Part shown: piece by piece, positions 25,928-35,200 of the stretch
How the letters are laid out: the number at the start of each line of letters is the position of its first letter
How positions within the stretch are numbered: the first letter of the stretch is position 1
Assembly: GCA_037132075.1 (NCBI GenBank)
Contig: JBAXPV010000004.1
Location: 62,001-126,000 of the forward strand
Length of the DNA: 64,000 bases
Direction of reading: 5' to 3'
Source of the DNA: JBAXPV01 sp037132075
GTDB lineage: Bacteria; Bacteroidota; Bacteroidia; Bacteroidales; CAIXZF01
Notes under the pieces: generated by a model
What the model saw: the letters and a program-made list of their open reading frames with translations, nothing else
Database searches by the model: none
What the model was told of the DNA's origin: nothing
Made by a program: the position numbers and the translations under genes

Positions 25928-26839
25928 ATGAGCAAAACGGTTAAAAGTCAGAAAATTTATAAAATTGATTTTTTCGGAAGGGAGTTTCCTGATGGTCCTG
26001 CGGAAGAAAGGGAGCCCTGGCTCTATTTGAGTTATGATCACGATTCTGAAGGAAATCTTATTCAAGAGATTTCGTTCACACAAGCTGGTGAAAGAGAGCA
26101 AGTGGCTTCTTATACCTATGATAATAAAGGCATGCTTGCATCAGAGAAATTCATCCAGGAAGGCGATGACTTTAGTGAATGGCGCGAATATGTGCGCGAT
26201 GAGCAGGGAAACGTTGTTCAGGAAATCCATCACTTTCTCGATGGTTCCTGCGACCTGGTAAATTATTCTTATAATGAGTCGGGAAAGCTATTGAAGAAAT
26301 CATACACCAACGATGATGGTGATCTTGAGAGAGAAGAAACATTCTTGTATGAAAACGAGAAACTGATTGAAGATAAAGTTGTTTCTTTCAGCGGGGATAT
26401 TCTTGATATTCAGTCTTATACATATCATGAAAATGCTACAATAAGTTCTCACGAACAGCAAACTCTTGAAGAGGACGGAACCGTAAAGTTCAGCAGTTTT
26501 TATGATGAATCCGGTAACAAAATAAAGACATTACGGTATAATACAAAAGGTCATCTTGTTGAGATCAGCAAGATGTTCTATGATGAAAATAATTCTTTGT
26601 TGAGGGTAGAAGAGGAGACGCAAGCCAAGAAATCTGTTGTTGACTATGAGTTATTGGAAAATAAGCAGTTCCTCAAACAGACAGAGAAAGACGAAGAAGG
26701 TAATGTTATTTCCAGCGTCAGCAGAAGGTTTGATGAGGAAGGCAGGGTGCTTGAATCCATGGTTTTTTCAGAGGCTTCCCCTTATCAGGCAGCACAGGAT
26801 TATAGCTTACGGTATGAATATGAGTTTTACACTCAATAA
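25928..26839 (+). CDS. YD-repeat-like protein of unknown function
   Basis: About 303 aa, with no signal peptide or membrane segment, so probably cytosolic. The chain is acidic and built of degenerate repeats of about 20-25 aa with the pattern YxYDxxGxLxxExxxxxxG, for example YTYDNKGMLASEKFIQEG, YSYNESGKLLKKSYTNDDG, FYDESGNKIKTLRYNTKG and FDEEGRVLESMVF. This resembles YD/Rhs or MORN-like beta-solenoid repeats, but no Rhs core, toxin tip or secretion signal is present. The start at 25928 is chosen because the promoter -7 box at 25901-25908 would place the transcription start after the upstream ATG at 25910. It is divergent from the prolyl oligopeptidase gene. The function is not recognisable. 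Confidence 0.7.
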   Translation: MSKTVKSQKIYKIDFFGREFPDGPAEEREPWLYLSYDHDSEGNLIQEISFTQAGEREQVASYTYDNKGMLASEKFIQEGDDFSEWREYVRDEQGNVVQEIHHFLDGSCDLVNYSYNESGKLLKKSYTNDDGDLEREETFLYENEKLIEDKVVSFSGDILDIQSYTYHENATISSHEQQTLEEDGTVKFSSFYDESGNKIKTLRYNTKGHLVEISKMFYDENNSLLRVEEETQAKKSVVDYELLENKQFLKQTEKDEEGNVISSVSRRFDEEGRVLESMVFSEASPYQAAQDYSLRYEYEFYTQ

Positions 26840-26925
26840 TTTGCGATAACACGGACAACCAAGCGGGATGCGCTTTTGTCTTAATGATTATAAAACAGGA
26901 TATTAATAGAATTTTATACGCGACA

Positions 26926-29859
26926 ATGGCATATTTACTGCAAAGAATCTTAAAAATCGGCATTTACGGATTGATCTTGTTGATGTTTTTGCCCAATCAA
27001 TCGGCTAAAGCACAGGCAATTGTCTTAAAATACGATACGATACATATTTGTCCGGGACAGGTCATTATGTCGATAACAGTTAAAAATGCTGTCGGAATAA
27101 CGGCGATTTCCATGATGTCTACTTTTAACATGGCAGTCTCAAATTATGCAGGGATGCTTTATTACAACCCTAAATTTAATGTTGGGTCAACCCCAACCAT
27201 TGGCGGTACTGGTTTTGGGCAGTTAAATATGGCCTGGTATAGCTTGGTGCCCCAAAGTTTTTTGAATGATACACTCTTTAAATTTAAATTTAACACTGTT
27301 GCCGGCGTTTCTAATTTCATTTTTGATACCACACAAGTTGGAAATTGTGAATGGGTTGGAACGACCATCCCTCCAGCTGATCCACCGATCCTGCCCAGTC
27401 ATTATAAGAATGGCCGGATCGATAATCTTGGATTTGAGGCTTTAGTAACTTTACAACCACTAGATATTACAATTTGTGAAACTAGTAATGCAACGTTTAC
27501 TGTCAACTCAATCTATACCCAAAGTTATTACTGGCAGGTAAGTACAGACGGTGGTGTAACGTTTACTGATATTGTGAATTCACCACCTTATTCAGGTGCA
27601 AATTCCAATACTTTGCTACTTACCAATCCTCCTTACAGCTATAACGGCTATAAATATCGTGCCTTTATCAAAGGGATTTGTCTCGACAATTATTCTGCCA
27701 TCAAAACCCTAACAATCATCCCAAAGCCTGTTGTTGATGTTGGGCCGAATGACAGTATCTGTGCCGGAAGTTTCTTTACCCTTGCTGCCAGTGCCACCAA
27801 TGTAACTGGCAAGCATTGGAGTCACACAGGAACTGGAGGGACACTTCTGATTACAAATGCGGATTCACTTCATATTAAATATACGCCAAGCGCTGCTGAT
27901 ATCCTGGCCGGTCATATCAACATTACCCTTTCATGTAGTGGCGTTGCCCCATGTGTCAACGTTTCCAGCCAAATGACCTTATATATAATGCTTATTCCTA
28001 CCGTTAGCGGGGGCTCTCCTGTAACTTCTTGCCAGGGAGATTCTGTCGTTTTAACAGCCTCAGGAGCATTAAGCTATCATTGGAGTACGAATCAGAATAC
28101 GACATCAATTAAAGTGCCAGCTGTGGCTACCTCAACGTATACGGTTACCGGGACAAGTTATGGCTGTTCGGCAAGTGCTAATGTGACGGTAACTGTTATT
28201 CCGACTCCGGTTGTTACTGCAGGCCCTGATGGAACTATTTGTGCCGGGGAGACCTTTAGTCCCTCGATGACAGGCTCAAATTACGCTTCTATTCAGTGGA
28301 CTTTTTCTGGAACCGGTGGTAGCTTTAATAGCCAAATCGTTCCAAGCCCGGTCTATACTCCCAGTATATCTGACATTAACGCTGGTACTGTGACATTATA
28401 TATTACAGGCATGCCAAACGCACCTTGTACCACTCCTGCTATCGATTCAGTGAAATTATCGATTAAACCGTTTCCAAATGCCAATGCAGGACCGAATCAG
28501 AGTGTCTGCCATGGACTGCCTGCAACTTTGATTGCTACAGGAGGCGGAACATATGAATGGTCAGGTGGTCAGATTGATTCAACAATTATTGTAACTCCGC
28601 TTACGACAACAAATTATGTTGTTACGGTGACCTACAACGGCTGTGCAAAGGCCGACACCGTTAAAGTTACTGTGATGCCACTGCCTCCTGCAAACGCCGG
28701 TAATGACACGCTTATCTGCCCTGGTACGCCCGCAACACTAAAAGCTACCGGAGGTGTTGGATTTACCTGGAGTAATGGCGTAAGTGCACCGATTATTATT
28801 GTAAATCCGCTTATTACAACTACTTATACCGTTACAGTGACATCAACCAATGGCTGTAAGGCTACTGATGAAGTGGTGGTGATGATCAATTCGAATCTTC
28901 AGGTTTTTGTCAATCCAACCAGCCCTGTCTTATGCCAGGGGGAAACCGTCGAATTAAAGGCGACATCTTCACATCCCTGTACCTTTACCTGGGGACCACC
29001 GCAAGGCCTGGATGTCACTGTTGGGCCTTTGTTGAAAGCCACTCCTTTGTATAACACTACTTATTCAGTGGTTGGGAAAGATGCTTTAGGTTGTACTGAC
29101 ACTGCGCTCTCTGTTGTGACTGTATTTGAGAATCCACTCGTCAGGGTTCTTCCCTGGGAGGCTACCCTGTGTATCGGTGAATCGATTAATTTGACGGTAA
29201 GCGGGGCTTTGTCTTATTTCTGGGAACCTCCAACAGGTTTATCTTCCAACGCTAACCCTGTTGTAGTTGCCAGACCTAAAGAAAATACTACGTATTATGT
29301 AACAGGAACTGATGTTAATGGGTGTAAGTCAGTCGATTCTACAGTAATTGAAGTCAACCCAGTTCCGCTGGTCAACCTGCCGGATAGCATTGTGGTCTGT
29401 AATGGCACCAACTTCCTTCTGGATGCAGGCGCTTTCCTGGATGGATGCAATTACAAATGGCAAAATGGGATGAATACACAATGGCAATATGCTTCCACAC
29501 CGGGTATCTATTGGGTTGAGGTTGAAAGGAAAGGTTGTGTGGTTTATGACTCAACTGAAATTTTGCCCTGCACGGAGATGTTCATTCCCAATGCCTTCAC
29601 CCCGGATGGTGACTTGCTCAATGATCAATTCAAAGTTGTTAGCTCTGGTGTTGTTACCCAATTCCATATGTATATCTATACCCGATGGGGAGAATCTATA
29701 TTTGAAAGCACCAATATTGATAGGGGATGGGATGGTACGAAAAATGGTACAATGTGCCCGGTCGGTGTTTATAATTATGTGATTGAATACATGGGTAAGG
29801 GAAATGTTTTACTTGAAAAAGAAGGAAAACGCTACGGCCAGGTAATGCTCTTAAGATAA
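26926..29859 (+). CDS. Cohesin-like and PKD/Ig-repeat surface protein, T9SS type B
   Basis: About 977-aa secreted protein; the preferred ATG gives MAYLLQRILKIGIYGLILLM and cleavage near SAKAQ (26884 is an alternative). Residues about 32-166 form a cohesin-like module (ICPGQVIMSITVKN, LNMAWYSLVPQSF, GNCEWVG, NGRIDN), the same type found repeatedly in the cluster to the right. Next comes an Ig-like domain (SYYWQVSTDGGVTF), then a series of PKD/Ig-like modules with the pattern ICxGxxxxLxAxGxxxYxWSxG and TTTYTVTVT. The last 95 residues (EMFIPNAFTPDGDLLNDQF, YTRWGESIFES, WDGTKNGTMCPVGVYNYVI) are the gliding-motility-associated C-terminal domain, i.e. a type B T9SS signal, unlike the type A signals of the other cohesin proteins. 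Likely surface adhesion or scaffold; no enzyme domain. Confidence 0.82.
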   Translation: MAYLLQRILKIGIYGLILLMFLPNQSAKAQAIVLKYDTIHICPGQVIMSITVKNAVGITAISMMSTFNMAVSNYAGMLYYNPKFNVGSTPTIGGTGFGQLNMAWYSLVPQSFLNDTLFKFKFNTVAGVSNFIFDTTQVGNCEWVGTTIPPADPPILPSHYKNGRIDNLGFEALVTLQPLDITICETSNATFTVNSIYTQSYYWQVSTDGGVTFTDIVNSPPYSGANSNTLLLTNPPYSYNGYKYRAFIKGICLDNYSAIKTLTIIPKPVVDVGPNDSICAGSFFTLAASATNVTGKHWSHTGTGGTLLITNADSLHIKYTPSAADILAGHINITLSCSGVAPCVNVSSQMTLYIMLIPTVSGGSPVTSCQGDSVVLTASGALSYHWSTNQNTTSIKVPAVATSTYTVTGTSYGCSASANVTVTVIPTPVVTAGPDGTICAGETFSPSMTGSNYASIQWTFSGTGGSFNSQIVPSPVYTPSISDINAGTVTLYITGMPNAPCTTPAIDSVKLSIKPFPNANAGPNQSVCHGLPATLIATGGGTYEWSGGQIDSTIIVTPLTTTNYVVTVTYNGCAKADTVKVTVMPLPPANAGNDTLICPGTPATLKATGGVGFTWSNGVSAPIIIVNPLITTTYTVTVTSTNGCKATDEVVVMINSNLQVFVNPTSPVLCQGETVELKATSSHPCTFTWGPPQGLDVTVGPLLKATPLYNTTYSVVGKDALGCTDTALSVVTVFENPLVRVLPWEATLCIGESINLTVSGALSYFWEPPTGLSSNANPVVVARPKENTTYYVTGTDVNGCKSVDSTVIEVNPVPLVNLPDSIVVCNGTNFLLDAGAFLDGCNYKWQNGMNTQWQYASTPGIYWVEVERKGCVVYDSTEILPCTEMFIPNAFTPDGDLLNDQFKVVSSGVVTQFHMYIYTRWGESIFESTNIDRGWDGTKNGTMCPVGVYNYVIEYMGKGNVLLEKEGKRYGQVMLLR

Positions 29860-30409
29860 TTCCAATTCTTCTGGAATAAGTTATCTCAACACAGAAAGGT
29901 TTTCTAAAAGCCAGTGTCGTTTTAATACATTCTAATTAGTTATGATTGCTAATACCAACAAAGAACGAGCGATCTTCCCTATAAGTTAATATGAAATCCT
30001 ATTAAGGCTCTCTTTTTTCATGCTCCCCGCGGAGGAAATAGAGGCACAGAGGTTCGCCGAGATAAGTCTTGCATTGTTATTTTTTAGATTTTAAAACAAG
30101 TCCTCAGTGGGAAAAATGGGAATAATTTTCCTGTCTCACACCCTTTTCGAAAACATCTTCTGAAACCCTTGATTTTATTGAGAGGAATCTTGGGATTGGT
30201 ATCCCGATGGTATAGTTGTGCATGTTTTGGTGGGAAAAGAAAAACCTATCTTACTCACAACATTTACCAGATTGTCCATGCAATTTCTGAATCAAAACAC
30301 ACGAAAACCCGTCTACTGAATATTGATGACCAACAAACCGAGCTAGGCAGAATTATTGGCAAAAATGATTATGTTGTCCCAACGCGGAAAATAGAAAAAA
30401 CTTGCATAA
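29860..30409. other. Gene-free stretch before the insertion sequence
   Basis: 550 bp without a recognisable gene. A weak TTCCA/TGGAA hairpin lies just after the type B gene. CCGCGGAGGAAATAGAGGCA near 30029 is of the dispersed-repeat style seen elsewhere. An open frame from 30169 runs into the insertion sequence and shows no protein family features; a decayed gene remnant is possible but cannot be identified. Confidence 0.5.
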
Positions 30410-30471
30410 AAAAAGAGGGCGCTCAGTTTTGGAGGCCACTGAAAAAGTGCCCTTTATTGCGACCTTCAATT

Positions 30472-30520
30472 AAAAAAAACTGGCAGATGTTGTATTTAAC
30501 TTCATCTGCCAGTTTTTTTT
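30472..30520. terminator. Terminator hairpin inside the left end of the IS
   Basis: A perfect 18-bp stem: ACTGGCAGATG preceded by an A run (30472-30489), a 13-nt loop, then CATCTGCCAGT followed by a T run (30503-30520). It works in both directions and would end transposase transcription. Confidence 0.75.
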
Positions 30521-30623
30521 TCACCTTTTCAAGTTGATACTTTTGTCTTAATAGTATTACCTATGGCCTTAAAATGGGTCTATTTGCCTCTGTTCGCCAT
30601 TTGAATTTTCCTCTTTACCTCTT

Positions 30624-32072
30624 TTAGTTTGATAATTTGAGGATTCTTTTGATGTTTACAGTAAAAATGGCTATGGCACCTTGCATTTGCATACTTTCAA
30701 TACCGTATGAGTTGGCTCTGTCATATCCATGAACATTTTTAAGTTCGCTGTTTTTTGCTTCAATCTTATATCTGTGTCTGGCTTTATCTTTAAAAAATTC
30801 TGTCTTTTGAAAAGATATTTGTTCTAAGTGTTCGTCGGATTTTATTGCAACACTATACCTTTTGAACTTTGCACCCGGTTTATAGCAACCATCTCTAAAA
30901 GTACAGGTCTTACATTTTTCAACATCAAAGTAATAGCAGGTCGCTTGATTAGTACCCTCACCCTTCTCACCATGGCGTGCTTTTCTGGTAGCCATGTGAC
31001 CGGCAGGGCATACGAACATTCCAGCATCTTTGTTGTAATCAAAAGTATCTCCTTTTTTTCTGAAGCCATGGATAGCAGGGTTCATCGTTGCAACAATCTG
31101 AATCCCTTGATCCTTTGCAATTTTAAGATTCTCTTTGCCGGCGTATGCTGTATCACCAATGATTGTTTCGACTTGGATTCCGTTTTTCTGATTGTTTTCA
31201 AGCAATTCAGGCAACTCGGGACCGTCACCCTTTTCTCCGGATGTAACGACTGCGGCAGTAATGATGCGCTCTTCAGTCATGGCTAAGTGGGTTTTATATC
31301 CAAAAAAGGAGGAGTCCTGTGTCTTATGGCCGGTTCTTGCATCAGAATCCTTTGAAAGCGTATAATGATCCTGAATGTCTTCAATGGTTTCCTTCAACAG
31401 GTTCAACTTCTCTTTCACCTTTGGCAGAGAGCAGAGAAGCTCTTGCGATTCTATTTCTTTTTCAAGTTCGCTACAATAACTCAACTCAAGTTCCAAATCA
31501 TTGTCCTCATTCTTCTTGGGCATCCGATCTGTCCAAGTTTCATCGGCAGAATAAACAACTCTGCGTAGTTGTTTTGCCCGCTCCTTCAACACTTCAATTG
31601 GTGACAACGGATTCGACCTGGAACCGGTATGGGTAGCATCTACAATAATCGAGCACGACTTGATGATCCCCTTCTCAAGGGCAATGGAAACGGTCTTACT
31701 TATAAGAAGATTTAGCAGGTCAGTGTCTTTTAATCGAAGCTTTCTAAACTTTGTGAGCGAGCTCGGATCAATCACGTCTTCTTCAGGTGCCATATCCAGA
31801 AAGTACTTGAATGACAAGTCAAAGCGGGAACGCTCAACCACGTCTACGTCCGAAACGTCATAAATCGTTTTCAGTAAAAGGTATTTGAACATGCGGATAG
31901 GACTTTCCGCATTTCTGCCATTGTTAGTGCAATATTTGTTCACCAGCTCATCATAAATGAATGAAAAATCGATAAGTTCGTATATTTTCCTTAGCAGGTT
32001 ATCCTTGGGAACGATAAGGTTATATAAATCTGAGTAGGTGCTAAGCTGGAGTTTTTGTTGTTGTGCTAACAT
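30624..32072 (-). CDS. IS1182-family DDE transposase
   Basis: 482-aa transposase of the IS1182 type. The N-terminal DUF772-like region contains NGRNAESPIRMFKYLLLKTI and PSSLTKFRKLRL (104-115). The DDE/RNase H-like catalytic core has IIVDATHTGS (first Asp near 145), IIGDTAYAGKEN (second Asp near 306) and KIEAKNSELKNVHGYDRA (Glu near 440). Between them is a Cys-rich finger-like segment (CKTCTFRDGCYKPG) and the SFFGYKTHLAMTEERIITA strand typical of the family. The frame is full length without stops, so the element may still be active. Upstream of the ATG is a 15-bp hairpin that probably blocks read-through. Confidence 0.93.
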   Translation of the reverse strand: MLAQQQKLQLSTYSDLYNLIVPKDNLLRKIYELIDFSFIYDELVNKYCTNNGRNAESPIRMFKYLLLKTIYDVSDVDVVERSRFDLSFKYFLDMAPEEDVIDPSSLTKFRKLRLKDTDLLNLLISKTVSIALEKGIIKSCSIIVDATHTGSRSNPLSPIEVLKERAKQLRRVVYSADETWTDRMPKKNEDNDLELELSYCSELEKEIESQELLCSLPKVKEKLNLLKETIEDIQDHYTLSKDSDARTGHKTQDSSFFGYKTHLAMTEERIITAAVVTSGEKGDGPELPELLENNQKNGIQVETIIGDTAYAGKENLKIAKDQGIQIVATMNPAIHGFRKKGDTFDYNKDAGMFVCPAGHMATRKARHGEKGEGTNQATCYYFDVEKCKTCTFRDGCYKPGAKFKRYSVAIKSDEHLEQISFQKTEFFKDKARHRYKIEAKNSELKNVHGYDRANSYGIESMQMQGAIAIFTVNIKRILKLSN

Positions 32073-32111
32073 TTAAGTGCCTTTAATTCAGACACTAAGG
32101 TACAAAAAAAA

Positions 32112-32147
32112 CGGTAAAATACAAGATTTTATTCTTGTATTTTACCG
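32112..32147. terminator. Hairpin upstream of the transposase
   Basis: CGGTAAAATACAAGA (32112-32126), a 6-nt loop, then the exact reverse complement TCTTGTATTTTACCG (32133-32147). It sits between the right IS end and the transposase ATG. It may stop impinging transcription or hide the start region in read-through mRNA, as described for several IS families. Confidence 0.6.
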
Positions 32148-32230
32148 CTTTAAAGCTACTTCTTATGTCAGAGGGACTTTTTCAGTGCCCTCAGTTTTGA
32201 GACGCCCTCTTTTTGCAAAATTAGAGAGAA

Positions 32231-35200
32231 TTAACGATTGATGGTGATCATCTTCGTTTCTGTGATTCCATTGACAGTTATTCTGCTGAAATAAATTCCC
32301 TGGGCAAGCCTGCAAGCATCAAAAACAATGCTGTGGAAGCCTGCTTCCTGGAATTCATCTGTAATCACGGAGATTGTTTCTCCAAGTGAATTGAAGATTT
32401 TGAGCTGAGTTTTGCCAGCTTCAGCCAAAGTATAGCTGAATGTAGCACTATTGCTTACTGGGTTAGGATAGCTGATGAAATTCAAATCCGTGGACGTAGT
32501 GCTGATCTTTGGAATCATGAGGCTGGCATTACTAATTGTGGTTGCCATTTCGTCGGTAAGAACACTATTACCATCAACCTGGATAGAAGTTCCATTAAAG
32601 CCTGGTTTTACGCTTAAATTCAGCGTAAGCAGGCTCTGGCCGACAGTAAGATTCATCGGCTCCAGGCTAAACCAGCCAATTTTAAGCTCATTACCATTTA
32701 CATGATAAGCAAGGTTGGAATTATCACCCATTACCTGTACTGAGTTAAGTTCTAAGTTACTTGGCAATGTCATTGTCATGGAGAAAGAACCAACGCTCAT
32801 ATTCTCCCTGGCAATTACTGGTAATTCAACTTTCCCGTTTGACAGCGTAACCAAACCTTCCTCACGAACATTAATGCTTGGAGCGGTCTTGGCACCTGTG
32901 ATGTTATAATCTGCATTTACATCCCCTGTACAAAGGCCCTGGAAATTAACAAGCTGATTTCCGAGTCCATTGATTGTAACAGCAGGTTGATCAAATGCCC
33001 AATCTCCCACTGGAGCAAAGTTGGCTAAAGTTCCCAGGAATCGTCTCAAAACACTTAATGCATCATTTGCAGTGATTTTTGCGTTTCCGGTAACATCGCC
33101 AGCCTGAAGTTTGAGCCCGGTGAGGGTATTAAGCCCTGTGAAATGTCTCAGCATCATAAGGCCATCAGCTGCATTTCCACCACCCCAAACATGAGAATAA
33201 CTTGCATTAATTACATAATTAGCATGAGCAAGATCCAGGAAAGAATAATGCCCGCTGGCATCAGTATATGTAATCAGGTCTGCATTCACACCACTGACAT
33301 CATGCAAGGTAAGTTTAACATTAGGTAAAGGGGAAGCTTGTAAGTTTGGATAAGTGACCGTACCGCTTAAATTGTTTTGTGGTACTATAACATTTACCAT
33401 AACATCATCGGAGCCCATACAACCCAGTGCATCCATAACCATTACAGCGTATAAGGTACTTACTAGCGGGCTAGCGGTAACTGTTGGGAGACTTGCATTA
33501 TTAAGGCCAGTTCCCGGTGTCCAGAGATAGGTATAAGGAGCAGTTCCACCGATTGTCGCAGCCGTTAAAGAGGTGTTTCCTCCGGTATTGATGGTAACAT
33601 CATTTCCTGCATTTATACTCAAGCCACTGTTAATGGTAATGCTTGCAGATCCGTTCATCACTGCCGAACAAGTGGCGGATGCTGCATGAATCGAATAAGA
33701 ACCAACTGTTGTAATATTTGCAAATGACAGGGCATTTCCGTTGCCGTTCAGATGGGTTGATGTGGATGTTCCATTGAGGTAGAGGGTGTATACAACACCG
33801 GATTGGGAACCACTGAGGCTAACATTGGCCCCAGCGCCACCGCTACAGAATGAACCACCACCACCAACATTAAAGACAATAGGTAATGCATTTACGGTGA
33901 TGGCAACACTTGCCGAACCGGAACATCCAGAAGGATTTGTGTAATTATAAGATACCGTATACACACCAGCGCCACTTTGGGGATTGAAATGATTTCCAAC
34001 GACTCCAGTCCCTGAATAGGTCCCTCCTGCAGGAGAGCCTGTTAACAATACAAGGGCTGCGTCAGCGCAAACGTCTGTTGATGAGGCATTTAAACTTACG
34101 TTGTCAAGTGAAATTACAGAAACCTGCGTTGAAGCACTATTTGAACATCCGTTAAGATCAGTATAGGTATAGGTGATTGTATGGGTTCCTTGTCCGGCTA
34201 CTGCTGGATTAAAATTGCCAGCAGCCACGCCGGGTCCTGAAAAGACACCTCCTACAGGAGATCCACTAAGTTGAACAGGCGAAGCGGTAGTGCATAAAGC
34301 GGCAATAGCGTTTATAGTCACTTGCGGCAAGGCATGAACTGTAATAGGCTCAACTGCTAATGAGGAGCAATTCTCTGCTGATGTGTAGGAATATACTATT
34401 AAAAATGTTCCTGGTCCGGCGATTGATGGATAAAAAATTCCACCAATGACGCCAGTCCCGCTAAATGTGCCACCCGCAGGGATAGCCCAAAGAGTAACTG
34501 CATCGGCATTAACACAAACGTCAGCTAAAGGTCCAAATCCAATACCTGGAGAATCATTAACAGTAATTGTTGAAGAACCTGAATTGGTACATCCATTGAT
34601 ATTTGTATAGGTATAAACGAGGGTAAATGTTCCGACTCCGGCAGTCCCTGGGCTAAAAGAATTTCCAGTGATTCCGGGGCCGCTGAAAGTACCACCTTCT
34701 GGATAAGCCACAAGGTCAATGGATATGCTGTTTGAGCAAACACTACCCAGAGGCTCAAAGGTGATTTGAGGTAATTCATTGACAGTTACTTCGGTAGCAG
34801 AACTTGCACTGCAACCTTCAGCAGTAGTGTAGGTGTAGCTAATCATATGAACACCTTGTCCGGCAGCTGCAGGACTAAACATTCCGTTCACAACACCAGC
34901 TCCCGAATAAACACCGCCAGCTGGGCTGCCATTTAAAGCAAGTGGGGCGTCGAGTTCGCAGAAGGGGCCAATGGCAGTCAGACCGACAACAGGTAAAGCT
35001 AAAACGCTAATGTTCTGGCTGGCAGAGGCGGTACAAGTCTGACCATAATTATATGAATAAGTGACATTCCATGTTCCTGCTCCGACAACTTCTGGGTAGA
35101 ACCATCCGTCTGAAACGCCATCACCACTGAAAGTCCCGCCAGCCGGTAAAGCCGAAAGGATAAGCGGAGCCGAATGTTCGCATACCGGACCTACACTGGT

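Larger units (their letters stand above)
30410..32214. mobile_element. IS1182-like insertion sequence, apparently intact
   Basis: About 1.8-kb element with one complete transposase. The ends form imperfect terminal inverted repeats of about 38 bp: AAAAGAGGGCG at the outside, a variable 10-nt middle, then GAGGCCACTGAAAAAGT on the left and GAGGGCACTGAAAAAGT on the right (read inward). Left end near 30411-30448, right end near 32177-32214. TTGCA occurs next to both ends (30402-30406 and 32213-32217), but because A/T runs blur the exact ends, a target duplication cannot be fixed. Strong hairpins with T tracts lie inside each end (30472-30520 and 32112-32147), which would insulate the transposase from outside transcription. 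The right end is only 16 bp from the stop of the 2029-aa surface-protein gene. Confidence 0.82.

Noticed and set aside
30169..30537. Possible small gene before the insertion sequence
   Set aside because: The frame crosses the IS left end and a terminator hairpin, has no recognisable motif and no start signal.
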